A stretch of DNA of 64,000 nucleotides. Origin: Cavia porcellus. Lineage: Eukaryota; Chordata; Mammalia; Rodentia; Caviidae. Positions 40,273-54,925 of the stretch are shown in pieces. How positions within the stretch are numbered: the stretch's first letter is position 1; each line of letters starts with the position of its first letter. The stretch covers positions 930,001-994,000 of the forward strand of contig NW_026947546.1 in NCBI RefSeq assembly GCF_034190915.1, read 5' to 3'. The notes under the pieces were generated by a model. That model was not told the DNA's origin. It did no database searches and was given only the letters and a program-made list of their open reading frames with translations. The translations under genes and the position numbers were made by a program.

Positions 40273-43200
40273 TTCGTGAATGTAATGTAACACACACCCA
40301 TAAAATGCACACCACCCCGTGATGTTTTTCTCACTCCTACTAGTGAATGTAATGTAACACACACCCATACAATGCGCACCACCCCGTGATGTTTTTCTCA
40401 CTCCTACTAGTGAATGTAATGTAACACACACCCATACAATACGCACCACCCCGTGATGTTTTTCTCACTCCTACTAGTGAATCTAATGTAACACACACCC
40501 ATACAATGCGCAACACCCCGTGATGTTTTTCTCACTCCTACTAGTGAATGTAATGTAACACACACCCATACAATGCGCACCACCCCGTGATGTTTTCTCA
40601 CTCCTATTAGTGAATGTAATGTAAAACACACCTATACAATGCGCACCACCCCGTGATGTTTTTCTCACTCCTACTAGTGAATCTAATGTAACACACACCC
40701 ATACAATGCGCACCACCCCACGACGTTTTTCAGAAACCTATCCTACATTGCCACTGCATGTTCCCTGACCTCCCCATGCTGACCACCCCGCGGTGCTTTT
40801 CTCCAACCTAAATTGCCACTCACTGCCTATCCTAATTCAGACCCTCCGATTCACACCACCCCGTGATGTTTTTCACACTCCTAGTAGTGAATGTAATGTA
40901 ACACACACCCATACAATGCGGACCACCCCGTGATGTTTTTCTCACTCCTACGAGTGAATGTAATGTAACACACACCCATACAATGCGCACCACCCCATGA
41001 TGTTTTTCTCACTCCTATCAGTGAATGTAATGTAACACACACCCATACAATGCGCACCACCCCGTGATGTTTTTCTCACTCCTACTAGTGAATGTAATGT
41101 AACACACACCCATACAATGCGCACCACACCGTGATGTTTTTCTCACTCCTACTAGTGAATGTAATGTAACACACACCCATACAATGCGCACCACACCGTG
41201 ATGTTTTTCTGACTCCTACTAGTGAATGTAATGTAACACACACCCATACAATGCGCACCACCCCGTGATGTTTTCTCACTCCTATTAGTGAATGTAATGT
41301 AACACACACCCATACAATGCGCACCACCCCGTGATGATTTTCTCACTCCTACTAGTGAATGTAATGTAACACCACCCATACAATGCGCACCACCCCGTGA
41401 TGTTTTTCTCACTGCTACTAGTGAATCTAATGTAACACACACCCATACAATGCGCACCACCCCGCGATGTTTTTCAGAATCCTATCCTACATTGCCACTG
41501 CATGTTCCCTGACCTCCCCATGCTGACCACCCCGCGGGGCTTTTCTCCATCCTATATTGCCACTCACTGCCTTTCCTAATTCAGACCCTCCGATTCACAC
41601 CACCCCGTGATGTTTTTCTCACTCCTATTCGTGAATGTAATGTAACACACACCCATAAAATGCGCACCACCCCGTGATGTTTTTCTCACTCCTACTAGTG
41701 AATGTAATGTAACACACACCCATACAATGCGCACCACCCTGTGATGTTTTTCTCACTCCTACTAGTGAATGTAATGTAACACACACCCATACAATGCGCA
41801 CCGCCCCGTGATGTTTTTCTCACTCCTACTAGTGAATCTAATGTAACACACACCCATACAATGCGCACCACCCCGTGATGTTTTTCTCACTCCTACTAGT
41901 GAATGTAATGTAACACACACCCATACAATGCGCACCACCCCGTGATGTTTTCTCACTCCTATTAGTGAATGTAATGTAAAACACACCTATACAATGCGCA
42001 CCACCCCGTGATGTTTTTCTCACTCCTACTAGTGAATCTAATGTAACACACACCCATACAATGCGCACCACCCCGCGATGTTTTTCAGAAACCTATCCTA
42101 CATTGCCACTGCATGTTCCCTGACCTCCCCATGCTGACCACCCCGCGGTGCTTTTCTCCAACCTAAATTGCCACTCACTGCCTATCCTAATTCAGACCCT
42201 CCGATTCACACCACCCCGTGATGTTTTTCACACTCCTAGTAGTGAATGTAATGTAACACACACCCATAAAATGCGGACCACCCCGTGATGTTTTTCTCAC
42301 TCCTACGAGTGAATGTAATGTAACACACACCCATACAATGCGCATCACCCCATGATGTTTTTCTCACTCCTATCAGTGAATGTAATGTAACACACACCCA
42401 TACAATGCGCACCACCCCGTGATGTTTTTCTCACTCCTACTAGTGAATGTAATGTAACACACACCCATACAATGCGCACCACACCGTGATGTTTTTCTCA
42501 CTCCTACTAGTGAATGTAATGTAACACACACCCATACAATGCGCACCACACCGTGATGTTTTTCTGACTCCTACTAGTGAATGTAATGTAACACACACCC
42601 ATACAATGCGCACCACCCCGTGATGTTTTCTCACTCCTATTAGTGAATGTAATGTAACACACACCCATACAATGCGCACCACCCCGTGATGTTTTCTCAC
42701 TCCTATTAGTGAATGTAATGTAAAACACACCTATACAATGCGCACCACCCCGTGATGTTTTTCTCACTCCTACTAGTGAATCTAATGTAACACACACCCA
42801 TACAATGCGCACCACCCCGCGATGTTTTTCAGAAACCTATCCTACATTGCCACTGCATGTTCCCTGACCTCCCCATGCTGACCACCCCGCGGTGCTTTTC
42901 TCCAACCTAAATTGCCACTCACTGCCTATCCTAATTCAGACCCTCCGATTCACACCACCCCGTGATGTTTTTCACACTCCTAGTAGTGAATGTAATGTAA
43001 CACACACCCATACAATGCGGACCACCCCGTGATGTTTTTCTCACTCCTACGAGTGAATGTAATGTAACACACACCCATACAATGCGCACCACCCCGTGAT
43101 GTTTTTCTCACTCCTATCAGTGAATGTAATGTAACACACACCCATACAATGCGCACCACCCCGTGATGTTTTTCTCACTCCTACTAGTGAATGTAATGTA

Positions 43201-46200
43201 ACACACACCCATACAATGCGCACCACACCGTGATGTTTTTCTCACTCCTACTAGTGAATGTAATGTAACACACACCCATACAATGCGCACCACCCCGTGA
43301 TGTTTTTCTGACTCCTACTAGTGAATGTAATGTAACACACACCCATACAATGCGCACCACCGCGTGATGTTTTTCTGACTCCTACTAGTGAATGTAATGT
43401 AACACACACCCAAACAATGCGCACCACCCCGTGATGTTTTTCTCACTCCTACTAGTGAACGTAATGTAACACACACCCATACAATGCGCACCACCCCGTG
43501 ATGTTTTTCTCACTCCTATTAGTGAATGTAATGTAACACACACCCATACAATGCGCACCACCCCGTGATGATTTTCTCACTCCTACTAGTGAATGTAATG
43601 TAACACCACCCATACAATGCGCACCACCCCGTGATGTTTTTCTCACTGCTACTAGTGAATCTAATGTAACACACACCCATACAATGCGCACCACCCCGCG
43701 ATGTTTTTCAGAATCCTATCCTACATTGCCACTGCATGTTCCCTGACCTCCCCATGCTGACCACCCCGCGGGGCTTTTCTCCATCCTATATTGCCACTCA
43801 CTGCCTTTCCTAATTCAGACCCTCCGATTCACACCACCCCGTGATGTTTTTCTCACTCCTATTCGTGAATGTAATGTAACACACACCCATAAAATGCGCA
43901 CCACCCCGTGATGTTTTTCTCACTCCTACTAGTGAATGTAATGTAACACACACCCATACAATGCGCACCACCCTGTGATGTTTTTCTCACTCCTACTAGT
44001 GAATGTAATGTAACACACACCCATACAATGCGCACCGCCCCGTGATGTTTTTCTCACTCCTACTAGTGAATCTAATGTAACACACACCCATACAATGCGC
44101 ACCACCCCGTGATGTTTTTCTCACTCCTACTAGTGAATGTAATGTAACACACACCCATACAATGCGCACCACCCCGTGATGTTTTCTCACTCCTATTAGT
44201 GAATGTAATGTAAAACACACCTATACAATGCGCACCACCCCGTGATGTTTTTCTCACTCCTACTAGTGAATCTAATGTAACACACACCCATACAATGCGC
44301 ACCACCCCGCGATGTTTTTCAGAAACCTATCCTACATTGCCACTGCATGTTCCCTGACCTCCCCATGCTGACCACCCCGCGGTGCTTTTCTCCAACCTAA
44401 ATTGCCACTCACTGCCTATCCTAATTCAGACCCTCCGATTCACACCACCCCGTGATGTTTTTCACACTCCTAGTAGTGAATGTAATGTAACACACACCCA
44501 TAAAATGCGGACCACCCCGTGATGTTTTTCTCACTCCTACGAGTGAATGTAATGTAACACACACCCATACAATGCGCATCACCCCATGATGTTTTTCTCA
44601 CTGCTATCAGTGAATGTAATGTAACACACACCCATACAATGCGCACCACCCCGTGATGTTTTTCTCACTCCTACTAGTGAATGTAATGTAACACACACCC
44701 ATACAATGCGCACCACACCGTGATGTTTTTCTCACTCCTACTAGTGAATGTAATGTAACACACACCCATACAATGCGCACCACACCGTGATGTTTTTCTG
44801 ACTCCTACTAGTGAATGTAATGTAACACACACCCATACAATGCGCACCACCCCGTGATGTTTTCTCACTCCTATTAGTGAATGTAATGTAACACACACCC
44901 ATACAATGCGCACCACCCCGTGATGTTTTCTCACTCCTATTAGTGAATGTAATGTAAAACACACCTATACAATGCGCACCACCCCGTGATGTTTTTCTCA
45001 CTCCTACTAGTGAATCTAATGTAACACACACCCATACAATGCGCACCACCCCGCGATGTTTTTCAGAAACCTATCCTACATTGCCACTGCATGTTCCCTG
45101 ACCTCCCCATGCTGACCACCCCGCGGGGCTTTTCTCCAACCTAAATTGCCACTCACTGCCTATCCTAATTCAGACCCTCCGATTCACACCACCCCGTGAT
45201 GTTTTTCACACTCCTAGTAGTGAATGTAATGTAACACACACCCATACAATGCGGACCACCCCGTGATGTTTTTCTCACTCCTACGAGTGAATGTAATGTA
45301 ACACACACCCATACAATGCGCACCACTCCGTGATGTTTTTCTCACTCCTATCAGTGAATGTAATGTAACACACACCCATACAATGCGCACCACCCCGTGA
45401 TGTTTTTCTCACTCCTACTAGTGAATGTAATGTAACACACACCCATACAATGCGCACCACACCGTGATGTTTTTCTCACTCCTACTAGTGAATGTAATGT
45501 AACACACACCCATACAATGCGCACCACCCCGTGATGTTTTTCTGACTCCTACTAGTGAATGTAATGTAACACACACCCATACAATGCGCACCACCGCGTG
45601 ATGTTTTTCTGACTCCTACTAGTGAATGTAATGTAACACACACCCATACAATGCGCACCACCCCGTGATGTTTTTCTCACTCCTACTAGTGAACGTAATG
45701 TAACACACACCCATACAATGCGCACCACCCCGTGATGTTTTTCTCACTCCTATTAGTGAATGTAATGTAACACACACCCATACAATGCGCACCACCCCGT
45801 GATGATTTTCTCACTCCTACTAGTGAATGTAATGTAACACCACCCATACAATGCGCACCACCCCGTGATGTTTTTCTCACTGCTACTAGTGAATCTAATG
45901 TAACACACACCCATACAATGCGCACCACCCCGCGATGTTTTTCAGAATCCTATCCTACATTGCCACTGCATGTTCCCTGAGCTCCCCATGCTGACCACCC
46001 CGCGGGGCTTTTCTCCATCCTATATTGCCACTCACTGCCTTTCCTAATTCAGACCCTCCGATTCACACCACCCCGTGATGTTTTTCTCACTCCTATTCGT
46101 GAATGTAATGTAACACACACCCATAAAATGCGCACCACCCCGTGATGTTTTTCTCACTCCTACTAGTGAATGTAATGTAACACACACCCATACAATGCGC

Positions 46201-46479
46201 ACCACCCTGTGATGTTTTTCTCACTCCTACTAGTGAATGTAATGTAACACACACCCATACAATGCGCACCGCCCCGTGATGTTTTTCTCACTCCTACTAG
46301 TGAATCTAATGTAACACACACCCATACAATGCGCACCACCCCGTGATGTTTTTCTCACTCCTACTAGTGAATGTAATGTAACACACACCCATACAATGCG
46401 CACCACCCCGTGATGTTTTCTCACTCCTATTAGTGAATGTAATGTAACACACACCCATACAATGCGCACCGCCCCGTGA
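40273..46479. repeat. Gamma domain, second copy (7-9-11 units)
   Basis: B starts are at 40712, 41456, 42067, 42811, 43690, 44301, 45045 and 45924. Two full 2,234-bp units are 41456-43689 and 43690-45923. The interval 40712-41455 has 9 A but is a hybrid: its left part follows the gamma 9-A interval (one T4 monomer near 41270), and from about 41330 it follows the end of the 11-A interval (gatgattttc, taacaccaccc, actgctac). The pair at 45045 has the gamma-type aacctaaattg in C but the alpha-type ccgcggggc, a possible conversion tract. Confidence 0.9.
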
Positions 46480-49400
46480 TGTTTTTCTCACTCCTATTCG
46501 TGAATGTAATGTAACACACACCCATAAAATGCGCACCACCCCGTGATGTTTTTCTCACTCCTACTAGTGAATGTAATGTAACACACACCCATACAATGCG
46601 CACCACCCCGTGATGTTTTTCTCACTCCTACTAGTGAATGTAATGTAACACACTCCCATACAATGCGCACCACCCCGTGATGTTTTTCTCACTCCTACTT
46701 GTGAATCTAATGTAACACACACCCATACAATGCGCACCACCCCGCGATGTTTTTCAGAATCCTATCCTACATTGCCACTGCATGTTCCCTGACCTCCCCA
46801 TGCTGACCACCCCGCGGGGCTTTTCTCCATCCTACATTGCCACTCACTGCCTATCCTAATTCAGACCCTCCGATTCACACCACCCCGTGATGTTTTTCTC
46901 ACTCCTATTAGTGAATGTAATGTAACACACACCCATACAATGCGCACCACCCCGTGATGTTTTTCTCACTCCTACTAGTGAAAGTAATGTAACACACACC
47001 CATACAATGCGCACCACCCCGTGATGTTTTTCTCACTCCTACTAGTGAATGTAATGTAACACACACCCATACAATGCGCACCACCCCGTGATGTTTTTCT
47101 CACTCCTACTAGTGAATCTAATGTAACACACACCCATACAATGCGCACCACCCCTTGATGTTTTTCTCACTCCTACTAGTGAATGTAATGTAACACACAC
47201 CCATACAATGCGCACCACCCCGTGATGTTTTTCTCACTCCTACTAGTGAATCTAATGTAACACACACCCATACAATGCGCACCACCCCGCGATGTTTTTC
47301 AGAATCCTATCCTACATTGCCACTGCATGTTCCCTGACCTCCCCATGCTGACCACCCCGCGGGGCTTTTCTCCATCCTATATTGCCACTCACTGCCTTTC
47401 CTAATTCAGACCCTCTGATTCACACCACCCCGTGATGTTTTTCTCACTCCTATTCGTGAATGTAATGTAACACACACCCATAAAATGCGCACCACCCCGT
47501 GATGTTTTTCTCACTCTTACTAGTGAATGTAATGTAACACACACCCATACAATGCGCACCACCCCGTGATGTTTTTCTCACTCCTACTAGTGAATGTAAT
47601 GTAAAACACACCCATACAATGCGCACCACCCCGTGATATTTTTCTCACTCCTACTTGTGAATCTAATGTAACACACACCCATACAATGCGCACCATCCCG
47701 CGATGTTTTTCAGAATCCTATCCTACATTGCCACTGCATGTTCCCTGACCTCCCCATGCTGACCACCCCGCGGGGCTTTTCTCCATCCTACATTGCCACT
47801 CACTGCCTATCCTAATTCAGACCCTCCAATTCACACCACCCCGTGATGATTTTCTCACTCCTATTAGTGAATGTAATGTAACACACACCCATACAATGCG
47901 CACCACCCCGTGATGTTTTTCTCACTCCTACTAGTGAATGTAATGTAACACACACCCATACAATGCGCACCACCCCGTGATGTTTTTCTCACTCGTACTA
48001 TTGAATGTAATGTAACACACACCCATACAATGCGCACCACCCCGTGATGTTTTTCTCACTCCTACTAGTGAATCTAATGTAACACACACCCATACAATGA
48101 GCACCACCCCGCGATGTTTTTCAGAATCCTATCCTACATTGCCACTGCATGTTCCCTGACCTCCCCATGCTGACCACCCCGCGGGGCTTTTCTCCATGCT
48201 ACATTGCCACTCACTGCCATTCCTAATTCAGACCCTCCGATTCACACCACCCCGTGATGTTTTTCTCACTCCTAGTAGTGAATGTAATGTAACACACACC
48301 CATACAATGAGTACCACCCCGTGATGTTTTTCTCACTCCTACTAGTGAATGTAATGTAACACCCATACAATGCGCACCACCCCGTGATGTTTTTCTCACT
48401 CCTACGAGTGAATGTAATGTAACACACACCCATACAATGCGCACCACCCCGTGATATTTTTCTCAATCCTACGAGTGAATGTAATCTAACACACACCCAT
48501 AAAATGCGCACCACCCCGTGATGTTTTTCTCACTCCTACTAGTGAATGTAATGTAACACACACCCATACAATGCGCACCACCCTGTGATGTTTTTCTCAC
48601 TCCTACTAGTGAATCTAATGTAACACACACCCATACAATGCGCACCACTCTGTGATGTTTTTCTCACTCCTACGAGTGAATGTAATGTAACACACACCCA
48701 TACAATGCGCACCACCCCGTGATGATTTTCTCACTCCTACTAGTGAATGTAATGTAACACACACCCATACAATGCGCACCACCCCGTGATGTTTTTCTCA
48801 CTCCTACTAGTGAATCTAATGTAACACACACCCATACAATGCGCACCACCGCGTGTTTTTCTCACTCCTACTAGTGAATTTAATGTAACACACACCCATA
48901 CAATGCGCACCACCCCGTGATGTTTTTCTCACTCATACTAGAGAATGTAATGTAACACACACCCATACAATGCTCACCACCCCGTGATGTTTTTCTCACT
49001 CCTAGTAGTGAATGTAATGTAACACACACACATACAATGCGCACCACCCCGTGATGTTTTTCTGACTCCTACTAGTGAATGCAATGTAACACACACCCAT
49101 ACAATGCGCACCACCCCGTGATATTTTTCTCACTCCTATTAGTGAATGTAATGTAACACACACCCATACAATGCGCACCACCCCGTGATGTTTTTCTCAC
49201 TCCTACTACTGAATCTAATGTAACACACACCCATACAATGCGCACCACCGCGTGATGTTTTTCTCACTCCTACTAGTGAATGCAATGTAACACACACCCG
49301 TACAATGCGCACCACCCCGTGATGTTTTTCTCACTCCTACCAGTGAATGTAATGTAACACACACCCATACAATGCGCACCACCCCGTGATGTTTTTCTCA

Positions 49401-50085
49401 CTCCTACTAGTGAATGTAATGTAACACACACCCATACAATGCGCCCCACCCCGTGATGTTTTTCTCACTATTACGAGTGAATGTAATGTAACACACACCC
49501 ATACAATGCGCACCACCCCGTGATGTTTTTCTCACTCCTACTAGTGAATGTAATGTAACACACACCCATACAATGCGCACCACCCCGTGATGTTTTTCTC
49601 ACTCCTACTAGTGAATGTAATGTAACACACACCCATACAATGCGCACCACCCCGTGATGTTTTTCTCACTCCTACTAGTGAATCTAATGTAACACACACC
49701 CATACAATGCGCACCACCCCGTGATGTTTTTCTCACTCCTATTAGTGAATGTAATGTAACACACACCCATACAATGCGCACCACCCCGTGATGATTTTCT
49801 CACTCCTACTAGTGAATGTAATGTAACACACACCCATACAATGCGCACCACCCCGTGATGTTTTTCTCACTCCTACTAGTGAATCTAATGTAACACACAC
49901 CCATACAATGCGAACCACCCCGCGATGTTTTTCAGAATCCTATCCTACATTGCCACTGCATGTTCCCTGACCTCCCCATGCTGACCACCCCGCGGGGCTT
50001 TTCTCCATCCTATATTGCCACTCACTGCCTTTCCTAATTCAGACCCTCCGATTCACACCACCCCGTGATGTTTTTCTCACTCCTA
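46480..50085. repeat. Alpha/beta fragment, partner of the 36.6-41.3 kb region
   Basis: At about 46470-46500 a gamma monomer (accgccccgtg) passes directly into ctattcg and cataaaat of an alpha 4-A interval, so the interval 45924-46735 is a 10-A hybrid. B starts 46736, 47281, 47692 and 48103 correspond to 36856, 37401, 37812 and 38223 with a 9,880-bp offset. B at 49914 corresponds to 40101 with 9,813, because one A (the ccaactag / cacactcat monomer seen near 39190-39220) is missing near 49042. The 63-bp and 64-bp monomers are at 48313 and 48845. Confidence 0.9.
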
Positions 50086-53000
50086 TTCGTGAATGTAATG
50101 TAACACACACCCATAAAATGCACACCACCCCGTGATGTTTTTCTCACTCCTACTAGTGAATGTAATGTAACACACACCCATACAATGCGCACCACCCCGT
50201 GATGTTTTTCTCACTCCTACTAGTGAATGTAATGTAACACACACCCATACAATACGCACCACCCCGTGATGTTTTTCTCACTCCTACTAGTGAATCTAAT
50301 GTAACACACACCCATACAATGCGCACCACCCCGTGATGTTTTTCTCACTCCTACTAGTGAATGTAATGTAACACACACCCATACAATGCGCACCACCCCG
50401 TGATGTTTTCTCACTCCTATTAGTGAATGTAATGTAAAACACACCTATACAATGCGCACCACCCCGTGATGTTTTTCTCACTCCTACTAGTGAATCTAAT
50501 GTAACACACACCCATACAATGCGCACCACCCCACGACGTTTTTCAGAAACCTATCCTACATTGCCACTGCATGTTCCCTGACCTCCCCATGCTGACCACC
50601 CCGCGGTGCTTTTCTCCAACCTAAATTGCCACTCACTGCCTATCCTAATTCAGACCCTCCGATTCACACCACCCCGTGATGTTTTTCACACTCCTAGTAG
50701 TGAATGTAATGTAACACACACCCATACAATGCGGACCACCCCGTGATGTTTTTCTCACTCCTACGAGTGAATGTAATGTAACACACACCCATACAATGCG
50801 CACCACCCCATGATGTTTTTCTCACTCCTATCAGTGAATGTAATGTAACACACACCCATACAATGCGCACCACCCCGTGATGTTTTTCTCACTCCTACTA
50901 GTGAATGTAATGTAACACACACCCATACAATGCGCACCACACCGTGATGTTTTTCTCACTCCTACTAGTGAATGTAATGTAACACACACCCATACAATGC
51001 GCACCACACCGTGATGTTTTTCTGACTCCTACTAGTGAATGTAATGTAACACACACCCATACAATGCGCACCACCCCGTGATGTTTTCTCACTCCTATTA
51101 GTGAATGTAATGTAACACACACCCATACAATGCGCACCACCCCGTGATGTTTTCTCACTCCTATTAGTGAATGTAATGTAAAACACACCTATACAATGCG
51201 CACCACCCCGTGATGTTTTTCTCACTCCTACTAGTGAATCTAATGTAACACACACCCATACAATGCGCACCATGCCGCGATGTTTTTCAGAAACCTATCC
51301 TACATTGCCACTGCATGTTCCCTGACCTCCCCATGCTGACCACCCCGCGGTGCTTTTCTCCAACCTAAATTGCCACTCACTGCCTATCCTAATTCAGACC
51401 CTCCGATTCACACCACCCCGTGATGTTTTTCACACTCCTAGTAGTGAATGTAATGTAACACACACCCATACAATGCGGACCACCCCGTGATGTTTTTCTC
51501 ACTCCTACGAGTGAATGTAATGTAACACACACCCATACAATGCGCACCACCCCGTGATGTTTTTCTCACTCCTATCAGTGAATGTAATGTAACACACACC
51601 CATACAATGCGCACCACCCCGTGATGTTTTTCTCACTCCTACTAGTGAATGTAATGTAACACACACCCATACAATGCGCACCACACCGTGATGTTTTTCT
51701 CACTCCTACTAGTGAATGTAATGTAACACACACCCATACAATGCGCACCACCCCGTGATGTTTTTCTGACTCCTACTAGTGAATGTAATGTAACACACAC
51801 CCATACAATGCGCACCACCGCGTGATGTTTTTCTGACTCCTACTAGTGAATGTAATGTAACACACACCCATACAATGCGCACCACCCCGTGATGTTTTTC
51901 TCACTCCTACTAGTGAACGTAATGTAACACACACCCATACAATGCGCACCACCCCGTGATGTTTTTCTCACTCCTATTAGTGAATGTAATGTAACACACA
52001 CCCATACAATGCGCACCACCCCGTGATGATTTTCTCACTCCTACTAGTGAATGTAATGTAACACCACCCATACAATGCGCACCACCCCGTGATGTTTTTC
52101 TCACTGCTACTAGTGAATCTAATGTAACACACACCCATACAATGCGCACCACCCCGCGATGTTTTTCAGAATCCTATCCTACATTGCCACTGCATGTTCC
52201 CTGACCTCCCCATGCTGACCACCCCGCGGGGCTTTTCTCCATCCTATATTGCCACTCACTGCCTTTCCTAATTCAGACCCTCCGATTCACACCACCTCGT
52301 GATGTTTTTCTCACTCCTATTCGTGAATGTAATGTAACACACACCCATAAAATGCGCACCACCCCGTGATGTTTTTCTCACTCCTACTAGTGAATGTAAT
52401 GTAACACACACCCATACAATGCGCACCACCCTGTGATGTTTTTCTCACTCCTACTAGTGAATGTAATGTAACACACACCCATACAATGCGCACCGCCCCG
52501 TGATGTTTTTCTCACTCCTACTAGTGAATCTAATGTAACACACACCCATACAATGCGCACCACCCCGTGATGTTTTCTCACTCCTATTAGTGAATGTAAT
52601 GTAAAACACACCTATACAATGCGCACCACCCCGTGATGTTTTTCTCACTCCTACTAGTGAATCTAATGTAACACACACCCATACAATGCGCACCACCCCG
52701 CGATGTTTTTCAGAAACCTATCCTACATTGCCACTGCATGTTCCCTGACCTCCCCATGCTGACCACCCCGCGGTGCTTTTCTCCAACCTAAATTGCCACT
52801 CACTGCCTATCCTAATTCAGACCCTCCGATTCACACCACCCCGTGATGTTTTTCACACTCCTAGTAGTGAATGTAATGTAACACACACCCATAAAATGCG
52901 GACCACCCCGTGATGTTTTTCTCACTCCTACGAGTGAATGTAATGTAACACACACCCATACAATGCGCACCACCCCATGATGTTTTTCTCACTCCTATCA

Positions 53001-54925
53001 GTGAATGTAATGTAACACACACCCATACAATGCGCACCACCCCGTGATGTTTTTCTCACTCCTACTAGTGAATGTAATGTAACACACACCCATACAATGC
53101 GCACCACACCGTGATGTTTTTCTCACTCCTACTAGTGAATGTAATGTAACACACACCCATACAATGCGCACCACACCGTGATGTTTTTCTGACTCCTACT
53201 AGTGAATGTAATGTAACACACACCCATACAATGCGCACCACCCCGTGATGTTTTCTCACTCCTATTAGTGAATGTAATGTAACACACACCCATACAATGC
53301 GCACCACCCCGTGATGTTTTCTCACTCCTATTAGTGAATGTAATGTAAAACACACCTATACAATGCGCACCACCCCGTGATGTTTTTCTCACTCCTACTA
53401 GTGAATCTAATGTAACACACACCCATACAATGCGCACCACCCCGCGATGTTTTTCAGAAACCTATCCTACATTGCCACTGCATGTTCCCTGACCTCCCCA
53501 TGCTGACCACCCCGCGGTGCTTTTCTCCAACCTAAATTGCCACTCACTGCCTATCCTAATTCAGACCCTCCGATTCACACCACCCCGTGATGTTTTTCAC
53601 ACTCCTAGTAGTGAATGTAATGTAACACACACCCATACAATGCGGACCACCCCGTGATGTTTTTCTCACTCCTACGAGTGAATGTAATGTAACACACACC
53701 CATACAATGCGCACCACTCCGTGATGTTTTTCTCACTCCTATCAGTGAATGTAATGTAACACACACCCATACAATGCGCACCACCCCGTGATGTTTTTCT
53801 CACTCCTACTAGTGAATGTAATGTAACACACACCCATACAATGCGCACCACACCGTGATGTTTTTCTCACTCCTACTAGTGAATGTAATGTAACACACAC
53901 CGATACAATGCGCACCACCCCGTGATGTTTTTCTGACTCCTACTAGTGAATGTAATGTAACACACACCCATACAATGCGCACCACCGCGTGATGTTTTTC
54001 TGACTCCTACTAGTGAATGTAATGTAACACACACCCATACAATGCGCACCACCCCGTGATGTTTTTCTCACTCCTACTAGTGAACGTAATGTAACACACA
54101 CCCATACAATGCGCACCACCCCGTGATGTTTTTCTCACTCCTATTAGTGAATGTAATGTAACACACACCCATACAATGCGCACCACCCCGTGATGATTTT
54201 CTCACTCCTACTAGTGAATGTAATGTAACACCACCCATACAATGCGCACCACCCCGTGATGTTTTTCTCACTGCTACTAGTGAATCTAATGTAACACACA
54301 CCCATACAATGCGCACCACCCCGCGATGTTTTTCAGAATCCTATCCTACATTGCCACTGCATGTTCCCTGACCTCCCCATGCTGACCACCCCGCGGGGCT
54401 TTTCTCCATCCTATATTGCCACTCACTGCCTTTCCTAATTCAGACCCTCCGATTCACACCACCCCGTGATGTTTTTCTCACTCCTATTCGTGAATGTAAT
54501 GTAACACACACCCATAAAATGCGCACCACCCCGTGATGTTTTTCTCACTCCTACTAGTGAATGTAATGTAACACACACCCATACAATGCGCACCACCCTG
54601 TGATGTTTTTCTCACTCCTACTAGTGAATGTAATGTAACACACACCCATACAATGCGCACCGCCCCGTGATGTTTTTCTCACTCCTACTAGTGAATCTAA
54701 TGTAACACACACCCATACAATGCGCACCACCCCGTGATGTTTTTCTCACTCCTACTAGTGAATGTAATGTAACACACACCCATACAATGCGCACCACCCC
54801 GTGATGTTTTCTCACTCCTATTAGTGAATGTAATGTAAAACACACCTATACAATGCGCACCACCCCATGATGTTTTTCTCACTCCTACTAGTGAATCTAA
54901 TGTAACACACACCCATACAATGCGC
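50086..54925. repeat. Gamma domain, third copy (7-9-11 and 6-9-11 units)
   Basis: B starts are at 50525, 51269, 52148, 52692, 53436 and 54315, with A counts 7, 9, 11, 6, 9, 11 and then 7 to 54926. Unit 49914-52147 is 2,234 bp. Unit 52148-54314 is 2,167 bp, one A shorter, the missing A being in the first interval near 52530-52600. Private changes include accatgccgcg at 51269 and accacctcgtg near 52294. Confidence 0.91.
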
